A DNA stretch of 58,935 bases from Halomonas chromatireducens. Its GTDB lineage: Bacteria > Pseudomonadota > Gammaproteobacteria > Pseudomonadales > Halomonadaceae. Positions 51,952 to 58,935 of this stretch are shown here, piece after piece. The notes below the pieces were generated by a model. That model ran no database searches, was not told the origin of the DNA, and saw nothing but the letters and a program-made list of their open reading frames with translations. The DNA is taken from the NCBI RefSeq assembly GCF_001545155.1, contig NZ_CP014226.1:3779482-3838416 (forward strand), in the 5' to 3' direction. Made by a program: the position numbers and the translations under genes. Numbering within the stretch: the stretch's first letter is position 1; each line of letters begins with the position of its first letter.

Positions 51952-53394
51952 ATGGCTAATAACAAGATAGGCCACAGGGTTTCGCCCTGGCTGGCGCTTG
52001 CGCTACCTGCCGCGCTGGCACTGACCTGGGCAACCCAGGGCAGCGGCGTGATCAAGAACGATCACGACCGCAATATCCACATTCCCGACGAGCTGACCAT
52101 GCCGCTGCAGGTGCAGGTCGCCTACAACGATGACGAGGTTTTCTTCCGCTATCGTTGGCCCGCCGAACAGGCCTATGTCTACCATGACATGCTGCGCTAC
52201 GAAGATGGCGTTTGGCATCGTCATGGCGCCTCGCCCATCGGCTCGGATCCGGACAACGCCTACGAGGACCGGGTCACCATGCTGGTGGACGATGGCAGCG
52301 TTCCCGAGTTTGGCCGCTATGGCGGCTACATCACCGTTGGCAGCGGCATGCGTTACTTTCCCGATGTAGCCGGTGCGCAAGAGGTGCGTGATCACCCTCA
52401 CCTCGGCGAGGCCCTGGGTCGCAGCGATGTCCGCAAATATCTACCGGCCACCCGTACCGACCAGAATGACTGGCGCAGCGTGGTCAATGCGGATCTGCTA
52501 AGCGCCCAGCGCGAGGCAGGATACTTCCTCGACCTGTGGCACTGGCGAGCAGGACGCTCCAACCCAGTCGGCATGGCCGACGATAATTGGGTCGGCGAAT
52601 ACCGTAACAGCGATGCCGGCCGGGGTGCCTTCACTACCAACTGGGATGGTGAAAACGCACAGCCCAACTGGATGTTCGACCCCGATGCGGTAGCTATACA
52701 CGCCTTGCGCTGGGAAGATATCGCCGCGAACCGCTTCGACTTCGATGGCCTCTACTATCTGGCAGAGGACTTTGCCGTGGAATTCGACCCCGACCATGAC
52801 TGGCAAAACGGCGACGTCATTCCCCGCCGTCTGCTGCGCCAGCCCGAGGGTTCCCGTGCGGCAATTCGGGTCCACGGAGATGCCCGCTGGGCTGATGGTC
52901 ATTGGGACGTAACCCTGGTGCGCGCCATGGATACGGGAAGCCCGCTTGACGACAAGGCGTTCCGCGAACAGGGACGCTACGATCTAGGTATCGCCGTGCA
53001 TCGGAATGCTACCGGCAGCCGCTGGCACTATGTCTCGCTACCCTACTCGCTTGGCTTTGGTCGCGAAGCGGATATCCAGGCCCAGCGCCTGAATGGCAGT
53101 GAGCCCGACTGGTCCGGTGACTGGACCGACATTACCCTGCTCTATCCCGGCCAGGTCAATTGGCCACTGCTGATCAGCGATGCCCATGCCGGCGCCAAGG
53201 ATATCGCCGACGGCACCGCGGTACGTGCCCGCCATAACGAGAAGCAGCTGGCTTACTACGGCATGGAGATGGAGTTCAACGGCCCCATCACCGCACGCTG
53301 GGGGCTGACGCTCTTCACCGGTCTGTTCCTGATGCTGGGCATGACTCTCGCTCTGCTACCTGCCTTTCGCTCCAATCAAAAGGGAGACCTCTAA
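51952..53394 (+). CDS. Ethylbenzene-dehydrogenase-type heme-binding protein
   Basis: 480 residues with an N-terminal signal/anchor (12-30) and a C-terminal helix (445-468), so a periplasmic domain tethered at both ends. The fold type (EB_dh, cytochrome c-552/DMSO-reductase gamma-like) is suggested by PLQVQVAYNDDEVFFRYRWPA, VTMLVDDG, GYFLDLWHWRAGRSNPVG and RAAIRVHGDARWADGHWDVTLVR. These domains bind a b-type heme. No CxxCH motif is present. Coupled to the DUF2231 gene (TAATG overlap). Confidence 0.75.
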   Translation: MANNKIGHRVSPWLALALPAALALTWATQGSGVIKNDHDRNIHIPDELTMPLQVQVAYNDDEVFFRYRWPAEQAYVYHDMLRYEDGVWHRHGASPIGSDPDNAYEDRVTMLVDDGSVPEFGRYGGYITVGSGMRYFPDVAGAQEVRDHPHLGEALGRSDVRKYLPATRTDQNDWRSVVNADLLSAQREAGYFLDLWHWRAGRSNPVGMADDNWVGEYRNSDAGRGAFTTNWDGENAQPNWMFDPDAVAIHALRWEDIAANRFDFDGLYYLAEDFAVEFDPDHDWQNGDVIPRRLLRQPEGSRAAIRVHGDARWADGHWDVTLVRAMDTGSPLDDKAFREQGRYDLGIAVHRNATGSRWHYVSLPYSLGFGREADIQAQRLNGSEPDWSGDWTDITLLYPGQVNWPLLISDAHAGAKDIADGTAVRARHNEKQLAYYGMEMEFNGPITARWGLTLFTGLFLMLGMTLALLPAFRSNQKGDL

Positions 53395-53966
53395 TGGCTG
53401 CCATGCATCATATGCTCGTGCATTTTCCACTGGCGTTCTGGTCGCTCTCCATCCTGATGATTCTACTCGGGGCACTGGCCAAGGGGCATATCGCTGAGCT
53501 GAGTCGAGCTGCACTGCTGCCGGTACTGGCAATCAGTGTACTGAGTGGCCTGGTAGCCATTGTCAGCGGGCTGATAGTCTGGCCGATGCAGGCCAATATC
53601 ACCAGCCCGCTGGCCCGCAACCATATCCTGATGGCCTTTTGGTCGCTGGGCATCTTCACCATGCTCACGGTGCTGGTGTGGCGTGCCGGAGATTCTGCCT
53701 TCGAAGGGAGCCGTCGTTGGGCCCTGGTGATCCTGGCACTGACCGGAGGCCTCATGTTCGCCGCCGCCGGCACACTGGGTGGACATATGCTCGGCGAGGC
53801 CACCCCCTGGTCCGCAGTCCTTGGCCTGCTCGGCTGGAACGTCTACACCACCTATTACACACCCTACTGGGTGCTCCTGCTGATGCTGCTGGCAGGATTG
53901 GGAGGCATCTACCTCTGGCTCCGGGCATCAGGTCGCCTGGAGCCCGGTAAAGCTACGCTCCGATAA
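53394..53966 (+). CDS. DUF2231-like membrane protein
   Basis: 190 residues, five helices. HHMLVHFPLAFWSLSILMILLG at the start and NHILMAFWSLGIF in the middle match the HxxxVHFPxA signature of DUF2231, a family seen next to heme and copper proteins. Histidines 5, 6 and 10 plus others could bind heme, but this is inference. Second gene after the EB_dh protein; a terminator follows. Confidence 0.75.
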   Translation: MAAMHHMLVHFPLAFWSLSILMILLGALAKGHIAELSRAALLPVLAISVLSGLVAIVSGLIVWPMQANITSPLARNHILMAFWSLGIFTMLTVLVWRAGDSAFEGSRRWALVILALTGGLMFAAAGTLGGHMLGEATPWSAVLGLLGWNVYTTYYTPYWVLLLMLLAGLGGIYLWLRASGRLEPGKATLR

Positions 53967-53984
53967 CCATTGAACCGCAACCAT

Positions 53985-54008
53985 CAAGGGCCCCAAACGG
54001 GGCCCTTG
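53985..54008 (+). terminator. Terminator after the DUF2231 gene
   Basis: Perfect 10-bp stem (53985-53994 with 53999-54008) and 4-base loop, 18 bp after the stop codon. Confidence 0.75.
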
Positions 54009-54119
54009 TCGTTAGGGAGGCGCCTCTCCGCCTTGGACGCGCAGCTTTCAGCTTGCTTGGAGTGGCCGTCCGCGAAATAAAGCGGGCCCCGTTGCGTTAC
54101 GTCACCGGTTGCGCTGACG

Positions 54120-55238
54120 TTACGAGTCCTCGAAGCTGAAGCGCGGCTCCGGCGCTTCGGGCAGCAGGCAAGCGCAGGCATGCACCTTCTCGAGCAGCTC
54201 GGCATGGGTCGGCGCCAGCAGGTTGACGTGGGCGAGCTTGCGGCCGGGGCGCTCGCTCTTGTCGTAGCGGTGCAGGTGAGCGTCTTCGATGGCGAGTATC
54301 GCCGCCGCGTCGCCCTCCTGGCCGATCACGTTGACCATGCAGGTGGGCATGCGCGCCGAGGTGTCGCCCAGCGGCAGGCCCTGGATCGCCCGCAGGTGGT
54401 TCTCGAACTGGCTGGTCACCGCGCCGTCCATGGTCCAGTGGCCGGAATTGTGTACCCGCGGCGCCATCTCATTGGCCAGCAGCTGGCCGTCACGGGTCTG
54501 GAACAACTCCAGGGTCAACACGCCGACATAGTCGAGTTCGTCGAGCAGTGCGCGAATATAGCCATCCGCGGTCTGCTGCACGGTCTCGTCGAGATCAGGC
54601 ATTGGCGCCAACGAATAGCGCAGAATGCCATCGACATGCAGATTCTCGGCCATGGGGTAGAAGGCCACGTCGCCCTCGCGGCCACGCACGGCGATGATCG
54701 AAACCTCACGCACGAAATCGACGAATGCCTCGACGACCAGTTGGGGATGATTGATGCTGCGCCAAGCATCGACGGCCTCGGCCGGGTCGCGTAGCACCGC
54801 CTGGCCCTTGCCGTCGTAACCCTCGGTGACCGACTTGGCCACCACCGGAGCACCCAACTCGCGGGTCGCCGCCTCGAGCTCCTCGGCGCTCTGCACCAGG
54901 CGATAGGCCGGGGTGGGAATGCCCAAGCGGTCGAACAGTGCCTTCTCCTGAGCACGGTTCTGGCAGATCCGAATCGCCTCGCTGGACGGATAGACCGGCC
55001 TGAGTTCTTCGATGGCCTGGACAAGCGCAACGGGCAAATGCTCGAACTCGTAGGTGACGAGATCAACCTTGTCCAGGAAGTCGTCGAGATGGTGCTGATC
55101 CGTATACACCATCACATCACCGATGCCCGCGCTGGGATGGCCGGTGGTATCGAGAAAGGTAAAACGATTGGCCAGGGGATAGCCGGCCAGGGCCAGCATG
55201 CGGCCAAGCTGGCCGGCACCGAGCACACCGATGTTCAT
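54120..55238 (-). CDS. purK: N5-carboxyaminoimidazole ribonucleotide synthase
   Basis: Uses ATP and bicarbonate to carboxylate AIR in purine synthesis. 372 residues from the ATG at 55238 (GAGAGGAG upstream); the longer frame upstream is rejected. ATP-grasp features: IGVLGAGQLGRMLALAGYPL, VVAKSVTEGYDGKGQ, and the metal residues in LTLELFQTRDGQLLANEMAPRVHNSGHW. Follows purE, as usual. Confidence 0.95.
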   Translation of the reverse strand: MNIGVLGAGQLGRMLALAGYPLANRFTFLDTTGHPSAGIGDVMVYTDQHHLDDFLDKVDLVTYEFEHLPVALVQAIEELRPVYPSSEAIRICQNRAQEKALFDRLGIPTPAYRLVQSAEELEAATRELGAPVVAKSVTEGYDGKGQAVLRDPAEAVDAWRSINHPQLVVEAFVDFVREVSIIAVRGREGDVAFYPMAENLHVDGILRYSLAPMPDLDETVQQTADGYIRALLDELDYVGVLTLELFQTRDGQLLANEMAPRVHNSGHWTMDGAVTSQFENHLRAIQGLPLGDTSARMPTCMVNVIGQEGDAAAILAIEDAHLHRYDKSERPGRKLAHVNLLAPTHAELLEKVHACACLLPEAPEPRFSFEDS

Positions 55239-55279
55239 GTCGCTTACTCCTCTCGCAGGCTCATTCGGCTCTCGCTGAC

Positions 55280-55783
55280 TCATTCGGAGCGAGGGTCGGG
55301 GTTGTCGAGCACCGTCTGGGTCTGTTCGGCTCGGAAGGCCTCGACGGCAGTACGCACCGACTCATCCTGCAGTCCGACGATCTGCGCTGCCAGCAGGCCG
55401 GCATTGGTGGCCCCCGCCTTGCCGATGGCCAGGGTCCCCACAGCGATCCCGCCCGGCATCTGAACGATGGAAAGCAGCGAATCCAGGCCCTTGAGCGCCT
55501 TGGATTCCACCGGCACGCCCAGCACCGGCAGCGCCGTCTGGGAGGCCACCATGCCCGGCAGGTGAGCCGCACCACCCGCGCCGGCGACGATCACCTGCAG
55601 GCCGCGTTCGGCGGCACCCTTGGCGTAGTCGAACAGCAGGTCAGGCGTGCGATGCGCGGAAACCACGCGGGTCTCGCAAGCCACGCCCAGGCGCTCGAGC
55701 ATCGCCACGGCGTGCTCCATGACCGGCCAGTCGGACTTGGACCCCATGATCACGCCTACGCGTGGCTGCTGGTTGGACTGCAT
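55280..55783 (-). CDS. purE: N5-carboxyaminoimidazole ribonucleotide mutase
   Basis: Converts N5-CAIR to CAIR, directly after PurK in the pathway. 167 residues with [16 protein letters not shown] at the N-terminus, the catalytic-loop [15 protein letters not shown] (histidine H43-type) and [14 protein letters not shown]. Upstream of purK in one transcript with a 41-bp gap. Confidence 0.95.
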   Translation of the reverse strand: MQSNQQPRVGVIMGSKSDWPVMEHAVAMLERLGVACETRVVSAHRTPDLLFDYAKGAAERGLQVIVAGAGGAAHLPGMVASQTALPVLGVPVESKALKGLDSLLSIVQMPGGIAVGTLAIGKAGATNAGLLAAQIVGLQDESVRTAVEAFRAEQTQTVLDNPDPRSE

Positions 55784-55900
55784 GTGCGGCTCCCGGAAGT
55801 GGTGCAGAAATGCGAAGGGCAGGTATTCTAACGGCGCCCGCAGGCGCCGTCATCTTGACCATTCGAACAATAGGCGGCCCGTCAGGCCGCCTATCGCCCG

Positions 55901-57922
55901 TCAACCGCTGCGGACGCCGGCGGCGGCCATCTCCCTCCGATGGGCAACCCAGTTCCCACCGATGGCCAGGGCCATGATCGCCACACCCGCGATTTCTGCG
56001 GTCAGATCTGGATAGAACACCGCCACGATAGCCGGCACAATGGCCACCCGCGACAGCAACGACATGCGGGTGAAGAGATACCCTTCCAGTGCAGCCGCAA
56101 AGGCACAGAGCGCCAGGATCGCAATCACCCCGTTCCAGACCACCACCGGCACCGGGCCACCGACAATGATCTCCGGATTGAAGACCATGAACATCGGGAT
56201 CAGGTAGAGACCCTTGGCAAACTTCCAGGCCTGGAAACCGGTTTCCATTGGTTTGCTGCCGGCAATGGCCGCCCCGGCGAAGCCCGCCAGGGCGATGGGT
56301 GGCGTCACGTTGGAATCCTGGGAGTACCAGAACACCACCAGGTGTGCGATCAGCAGCGGAATACCGAACTCCGCGGTGAGCGCCGGGCCCACCAGCACGA
56401 TCAGCACGATGTAGCTGGCGGTCACCGGCAACCCCATGCCCAGGATCAGGCTCGCCAGCAGCACCATCAGCAGCGCCAGCACGATGTTGCCACCGGAGAA
56501 AGCCATCATCATGGAGGAGAACTTCAGACCCAGGCCGGTAAGCCCGACCACACCAACGATGATGCCGGCCACCGCACAGGCCATGGATACCGCTACGGCA
56601 TTGCGCGCACCGAGCTCGAGTCCCTGGACCAGCTTGACCAACCCGGCCCAGAGCATAAGCTTGATACTGGTGAGCGTTACCGACTGGCCCTGCTGAGGGG
56701 CAACGAAGAAGAACCACAGCGCATAGCGCAGCACGGCGACCACCACCATGGTGATCACCGCATAGAAGCCTACCCGCATTGGCGACATGTTCATCACCAG
56801 CAGCCAGACCAGCACCCCCAGCGGCAGCAGGAAGTGCCAGCCGTCCCGCATCACCTGGCGCATTTGCGGCAGCTCGGAACGCGGCAGCCCCTGCATGCCC
56901 TGCTTCAGCGCGATGATATGCACGAAAAGATAGACGGTGGCGAAGTACATGATCGCCGGCAAAATGCTGACCTTGACCACCTCGAGATACGGCGTATTGG
57001 TGTACTCGGCGATCAGGAAAGCGCCCGCCCCCATCAGCGGCGGCATGATCTGTCCACCGGTGGAGGCCGCTGCCTCGATGCCACCCGCCTGGTGCGGCTT
57101 GTAGCCCAGGCGCTTCATCAGCGGAATAGTGAAGGCGCCGGTGGTCACCACATTGGCGATGGCGCTGCCCGAAATCGACCCCATGCCGGCAGAAGCGATG
57201 ACCGCAGCCTTGGCCGGACCACCCCGCTGGCGACCGGTCGCGGCATAGGCCATGTCAATGAAGAACTTTCCGGCGCCGGTGCTCTCGAGAAAAGCACCAA
57301 ACAGCACAAAGATAAAGATATAGGTGGCTGCCACACCCAGCGGCAGGCCGAAGATCCCTTCCTGTCCCAGGTAGAGCTGTCCGGCAACCCGATCCAGGTT
57401 GTAGCCACGGTGTTCGAGGATGCCCGGCATGAACTGCCCCAGCCAGGGCAGCTCACCGCGAGGGCCGGCGAAGGCGTAGACAATGGCCAGGGCGCCAATC
57501 AGCGTCATGCCGAAGCCCACCGCTCTACGGCTGGCCTCCAGCACCGTCAACGTGGCGATACAGCCGACAAGGATATCGGTCTGGCTCCAGAAGCCCGCGC
57601 GGCTGATGATCTCGTCCAGGTAGAGCACCAGATAGCCACCCGTGACCAGGGCGCCGGCGAAGAACATGGCATCGATGAGCCAGCCCAGGATACCGCGTTT
57701 GCGGCCGGGCCCGAACACCGGAAACATCAGGAAAGCCAGCATCATGATCAGCATCAGGTGGATGCTGCGCTGGTAGAAGAGGCCCAGCGGCTGGATGCCC
57801 GCCGAGTAAAGCTGGAAGAGGGAAAGCCCCACCGCCACGATGGTGATCAACCACAGGACGAAGCGGGGCTGGATGGCGTTGCCACCCGGCATCACCACCG
57901 GTGGGTTTGTGGACTCGCTCAT
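55901..57922 (-). CDS. TAXI-type TRAP transporter fused permease (DctQM fusion)
   Basis: 673 residues, about 16-17 helices: small (DctQ-like) domain at 20-150 fused to the large (DctM-like) domain. Characteristic are FGAFLESTGAGKFFIDMAYAATGRQRGGPAKAAVIASAGMGSISGSAIANVVTTGAFTIPLMKRLGY and GGQIMPPLMGAGAFLIAEYT of the 4TM/12TM fusion. Ribosome site GAGGAATCC. Works with the binding protein encoded at 58501; the intervening DUF1850 gene is usual in this system. Confidence 0.93.
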   Translation of the reverse strand: MSESTNPPVVMPGGNAIQPRFVLWLITIVAVGLSLFQLYSAGIQPLGLFYQRSIHLMLIMMLAFLMFPVFGPGRKRGILGWLIDAMFFAGALVTGGYLVLYLDEIISRAGFWSQTDILVGCIATLTVLEASRRAVGFGMTLIGALAIVYAFAGPRGELPWLGQFMPGILEHRGYNLDRVAGQLYLGQEGIFGLPLGVAATYIFIFVLFGAFLESTGAGKFFIDMAYAATGRQRGGPAKAAVIASAGMGSISGSAIANVVTTGAFTIPLMKRLGYKPHQAGGIEAAASTGGQIMPPLMGAGAFLIAEYTNTPYLEVVKVSILPAIMYFATVYLFVHIIALKQGMQGLPRSELPQMRQVMRDGWHFLLPLGVLVWLLVMNMSPMRVGFYAVITMVVVAVLRYALWFFFVAPQQGQSVTLTSIKLMLWAGLVKLVQGLELGARNAVAVSMACAVAGIIVGVVGLTGLGLKFSSMMMAFSGGNIVLALLMVLLASLILGMGLPVTASYIVLIVLVGPALTAEFGIPLLIAHLVVFWYSQDSNVTPPIALAGFAGAAIAGSKPMETGFQAWKFAKGLYLIPMFMVFNPEIIVGGPVPVVVWNGVIAILALCAFAAALEGYLFTRMSLLSRVAIVPAIVAVFYPDLTAEIAGVAIMALAIGGNWVAHRREMAAAGVRSG

Positions 57923-57952
57923 GGATTCCTCGTCAGACGTCGTCTGGCTAGC

Positions 57953-58468
57953 TCAGTTGTCGAGCATGTTGAGTTGAATGGTGACACGCTGGCCCGCGGC
58001 TATATCGCTGAGGCTGATCCGGTTTGTCTCACCGTCGCGCTGCCATACTAAACGATGATCGACCTCAGGTGAGCCAACGCGCAAGACATAGCGGTTGCCG
58101 GGTACGGGTTCGTGGATATTCTCGATCCAATAGCCGCCCTTCCCGTCGGAGACCTGCTCACCCCGCCCCTGGGAGTGTCCGAGGCCCGCGGCAAAATCGG
58201 GCTGATGGCTGCGCTCGAGCTCCATCCGGCCCTGGTGATGTCGATAGCAGTCGAGTACCGGGAAATGCCTGACGGAGTGGTTCCAGCCCAGGCACCAGCG
58301 GTCACCCTCCGGCATCGGGACGCGCAACAGCAACTCATCCTCGACGCTTCGCACCTCGAGCCACTGGCCACCAGCTGCCACTGCCGGGCCAAACCATAAC
58401 GCCCACAGCATCAGGGCGGACAACGTGGTCCGCCCTGATGCCATGGCTTGGCGCACTCCGGGACGCAT
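57953..58468 (-). CDS. DUF1850 domain protein of the TAXI TRAP system
   Basis: 171 residues with a signal peptide (cleavage near AVAAG at 32). DUF1850 features: WCLGWNHSVRHFPVLDCYR and the closing beta-rich part. A regular partner of TAXI-TRAP permeases with no established function. The start at 58468 (AGGAAACC) places a 14-bp perfect hairpin in its first codons; ATG 58411 is an alternative start after the hairpin. Confidence 0.8.
   Translation of the reverse strand: MRPGVRQAMASGRTTLSALMLWALWFGPAVAAGGQWLEVRSVEDELLLRVPMPEGDRWCLGWNHSVRHFPVLDCYRHHQGRMELERSHQPDFAAGLGHSQGRGEQVSDGKGGYWIENIHEPVPGNRYVLRVGSPEVDHRLVWQRDGETNRISLSDIAAGQRVTIQLNMLDN
58408..58441 (-). terminator. Hairpin downstream of the TAXI binding protein, inside the DUF1850 signal peptide
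   Basis: Perfect 14-bp stem (58408-58421 with 58428-58441), 6-base loop. It begins 60 bp after the binding-protein stop codon and overlaps codons 10-21 of the DUF1850 frame, so it probably attenuates permease expression. Confidence 0.6.
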
Positions 58469-58500
58469 GGTTTCCTGTCCCTGGCGTCAACTTTGCGTCA

Positions 58501-58935
58501 TCACGGACGCAGGTCGTCCGGGATATCGGCCTCGATTTCCTCGAAGTAGCGAATGGCACCGGGGTGCAGCGGCACCGGAGTGGACTCCATGGTGAACTCC
58601 ACGGTGGTGTCGTTGGCCGCCGGGTGCACGGCGATCAGGTCATCGGTACGCTCGAACAGCAGCTTGGTGAGTTCGTAGGCCAGATCCTCGTCCATGTCGG
58701 AATTGACGACCAGGACATTGGGGATACTGATGGTCTGCACTGCCTCGTCCATGCCGTCGTACATGCCGGCACGCAGCTCATAGGCGGCAAACACCGGTTC
58801 TGCTTCACGGGCGTTCTCGATCTCTTCGTCCGAGAAACCGATCAGGCGAATGTCGCGGGTAGCCGCCAGGTTGAGGATCGAGCTGGTGGGCGGCCCCACG
58901 CTCCAGAAGCCGGCGTCGATGTCACCATCGTGAAT
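58501..58935 (-). CDS. TAXI-family TRAP substrate-binding protein, C-terminal part
   Basis: The frame is open to the right edge, so only the C-terminal 144 residues are in the window. GDIDAGFWSVGPPTSSILNLAATRDIRLIGF and the closing AVHPAAND and VPLHPGAIRYFEE belong to the TAXI (TRAP-associated extracytoplasmic immunogenic) family. It delivers the ligand to the fused permease. Known ligands include glutamate-like and other organic acids; none can be assigned here. Confidence 0.92.
   Translation of the reverse strand: MHDGDIDAGFWSVGPPTSSILNLAATRDIRLIGFSDEEIENAREAEPVFAAYELRAGMYDGMDEAVQTISIPNVLVVNSDMDEDLAYELTKLLFERTDDLIAVHPAANDTTVEFTMESTPVPLHPGAIRYFEEIEADIPDDLRP

Noticed and set aside
55940..58051. 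703-residue open frame opposite the TRAP permease
   Set aside because: Low-complexity His/Arg/Gln-rich translation, antisense to a clear membrane protein gene.

Overview
The window looks like a piece of chromosome from a halophilic gammaproteobacterium of the Halomonadaceae (Halomonas-like). The reasons are the high GC content, very acidic exported proteins, gammaproteobacterial-type 23S rRNA sequence, and a gene set of PurEK, YbiI, AstE with an arginine/histidine-type ABC transporter, glcDEFG and many TRAP transporters. This assignment is an inference from gene content; no database search was possible.

Left third (1-18.5 kb) is a hydroxyacid, glycolate and glycine region. It holds the end of a lactate/glycolate permease, then a leftward block (threonine aldolase, FAD/Fe-S 2-hydroxyacid dehydrogenase, glyoxylate-type aminotransferase, class III CoA-transferase, an atypical crotonase). 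Next come a leftward DctPQM TRAP transporter with a GlcG/HbpS-like protein, a GntR regulator, a second GntR regulator (GlcC-like), and the divergent glcDEF operon with a glcG-like gene. A 15-bp inverted repeat of the form GAAT-N5-ATTC sits in front of the crotonase, in front of dctP and between the HbpS-like gene and the first GntR gene. It suggests one regulon whose substrate is not evident.

Middle (18.5-39 kb) is mixed housekeeping and accessory content: a YbiI-like zinc-finger protein, a lipoprotein, a DMT exporter with ChaC, a glutaredoxin-MauE fusion, a UgpBAEC-like ABC importer, a GNAT-nitrilase fusion with an MtfA-like peptidase, and a 3-hydroxyacid dehydrogenase. A DmlR-like LysR regulator is divergent from a haloacetate dehalogenase and a D-malate/tartrate dehydrogenase. 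After these come a very acidic PRC-barrel protein, a hemerythrin, a methyltransferase, a lipocalin and AstE. Haloacetate dehalogenase would release glycolate, which the glcDEF products oxidise to glyoxylate; the aminotransferase and threonine aldolase could then handle glyoxylate and glycine.

Right third (39-58.9 kb) starts with a polar amino-acid ABC transporter followed by three tandem binding-protein paralogues, the third cut off in mid-gene. The cut leads directly into an antisense 5' fragment of 23S rRNA, a piece of the 16S-23S spacer, a short pepD fragment and a truncated LysR gene. The first junction has 12 bp of apparent microhomology, so this 1.3-kb mosaic is either a real rearrangement or, quite possibly, an assembly or amplification chimera. 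Beyond it lie traX, a PAS-GGDEF-EAL protein, an unusual redox module (cytochrome b5-FMN protein plus ferric-reductase-like protein, divergent from an ethylbenzene-dehydrogenase-type heme protein and a DUF2231 protein), purEK, and a TAXI-type TRAP system that runs off the right edge.
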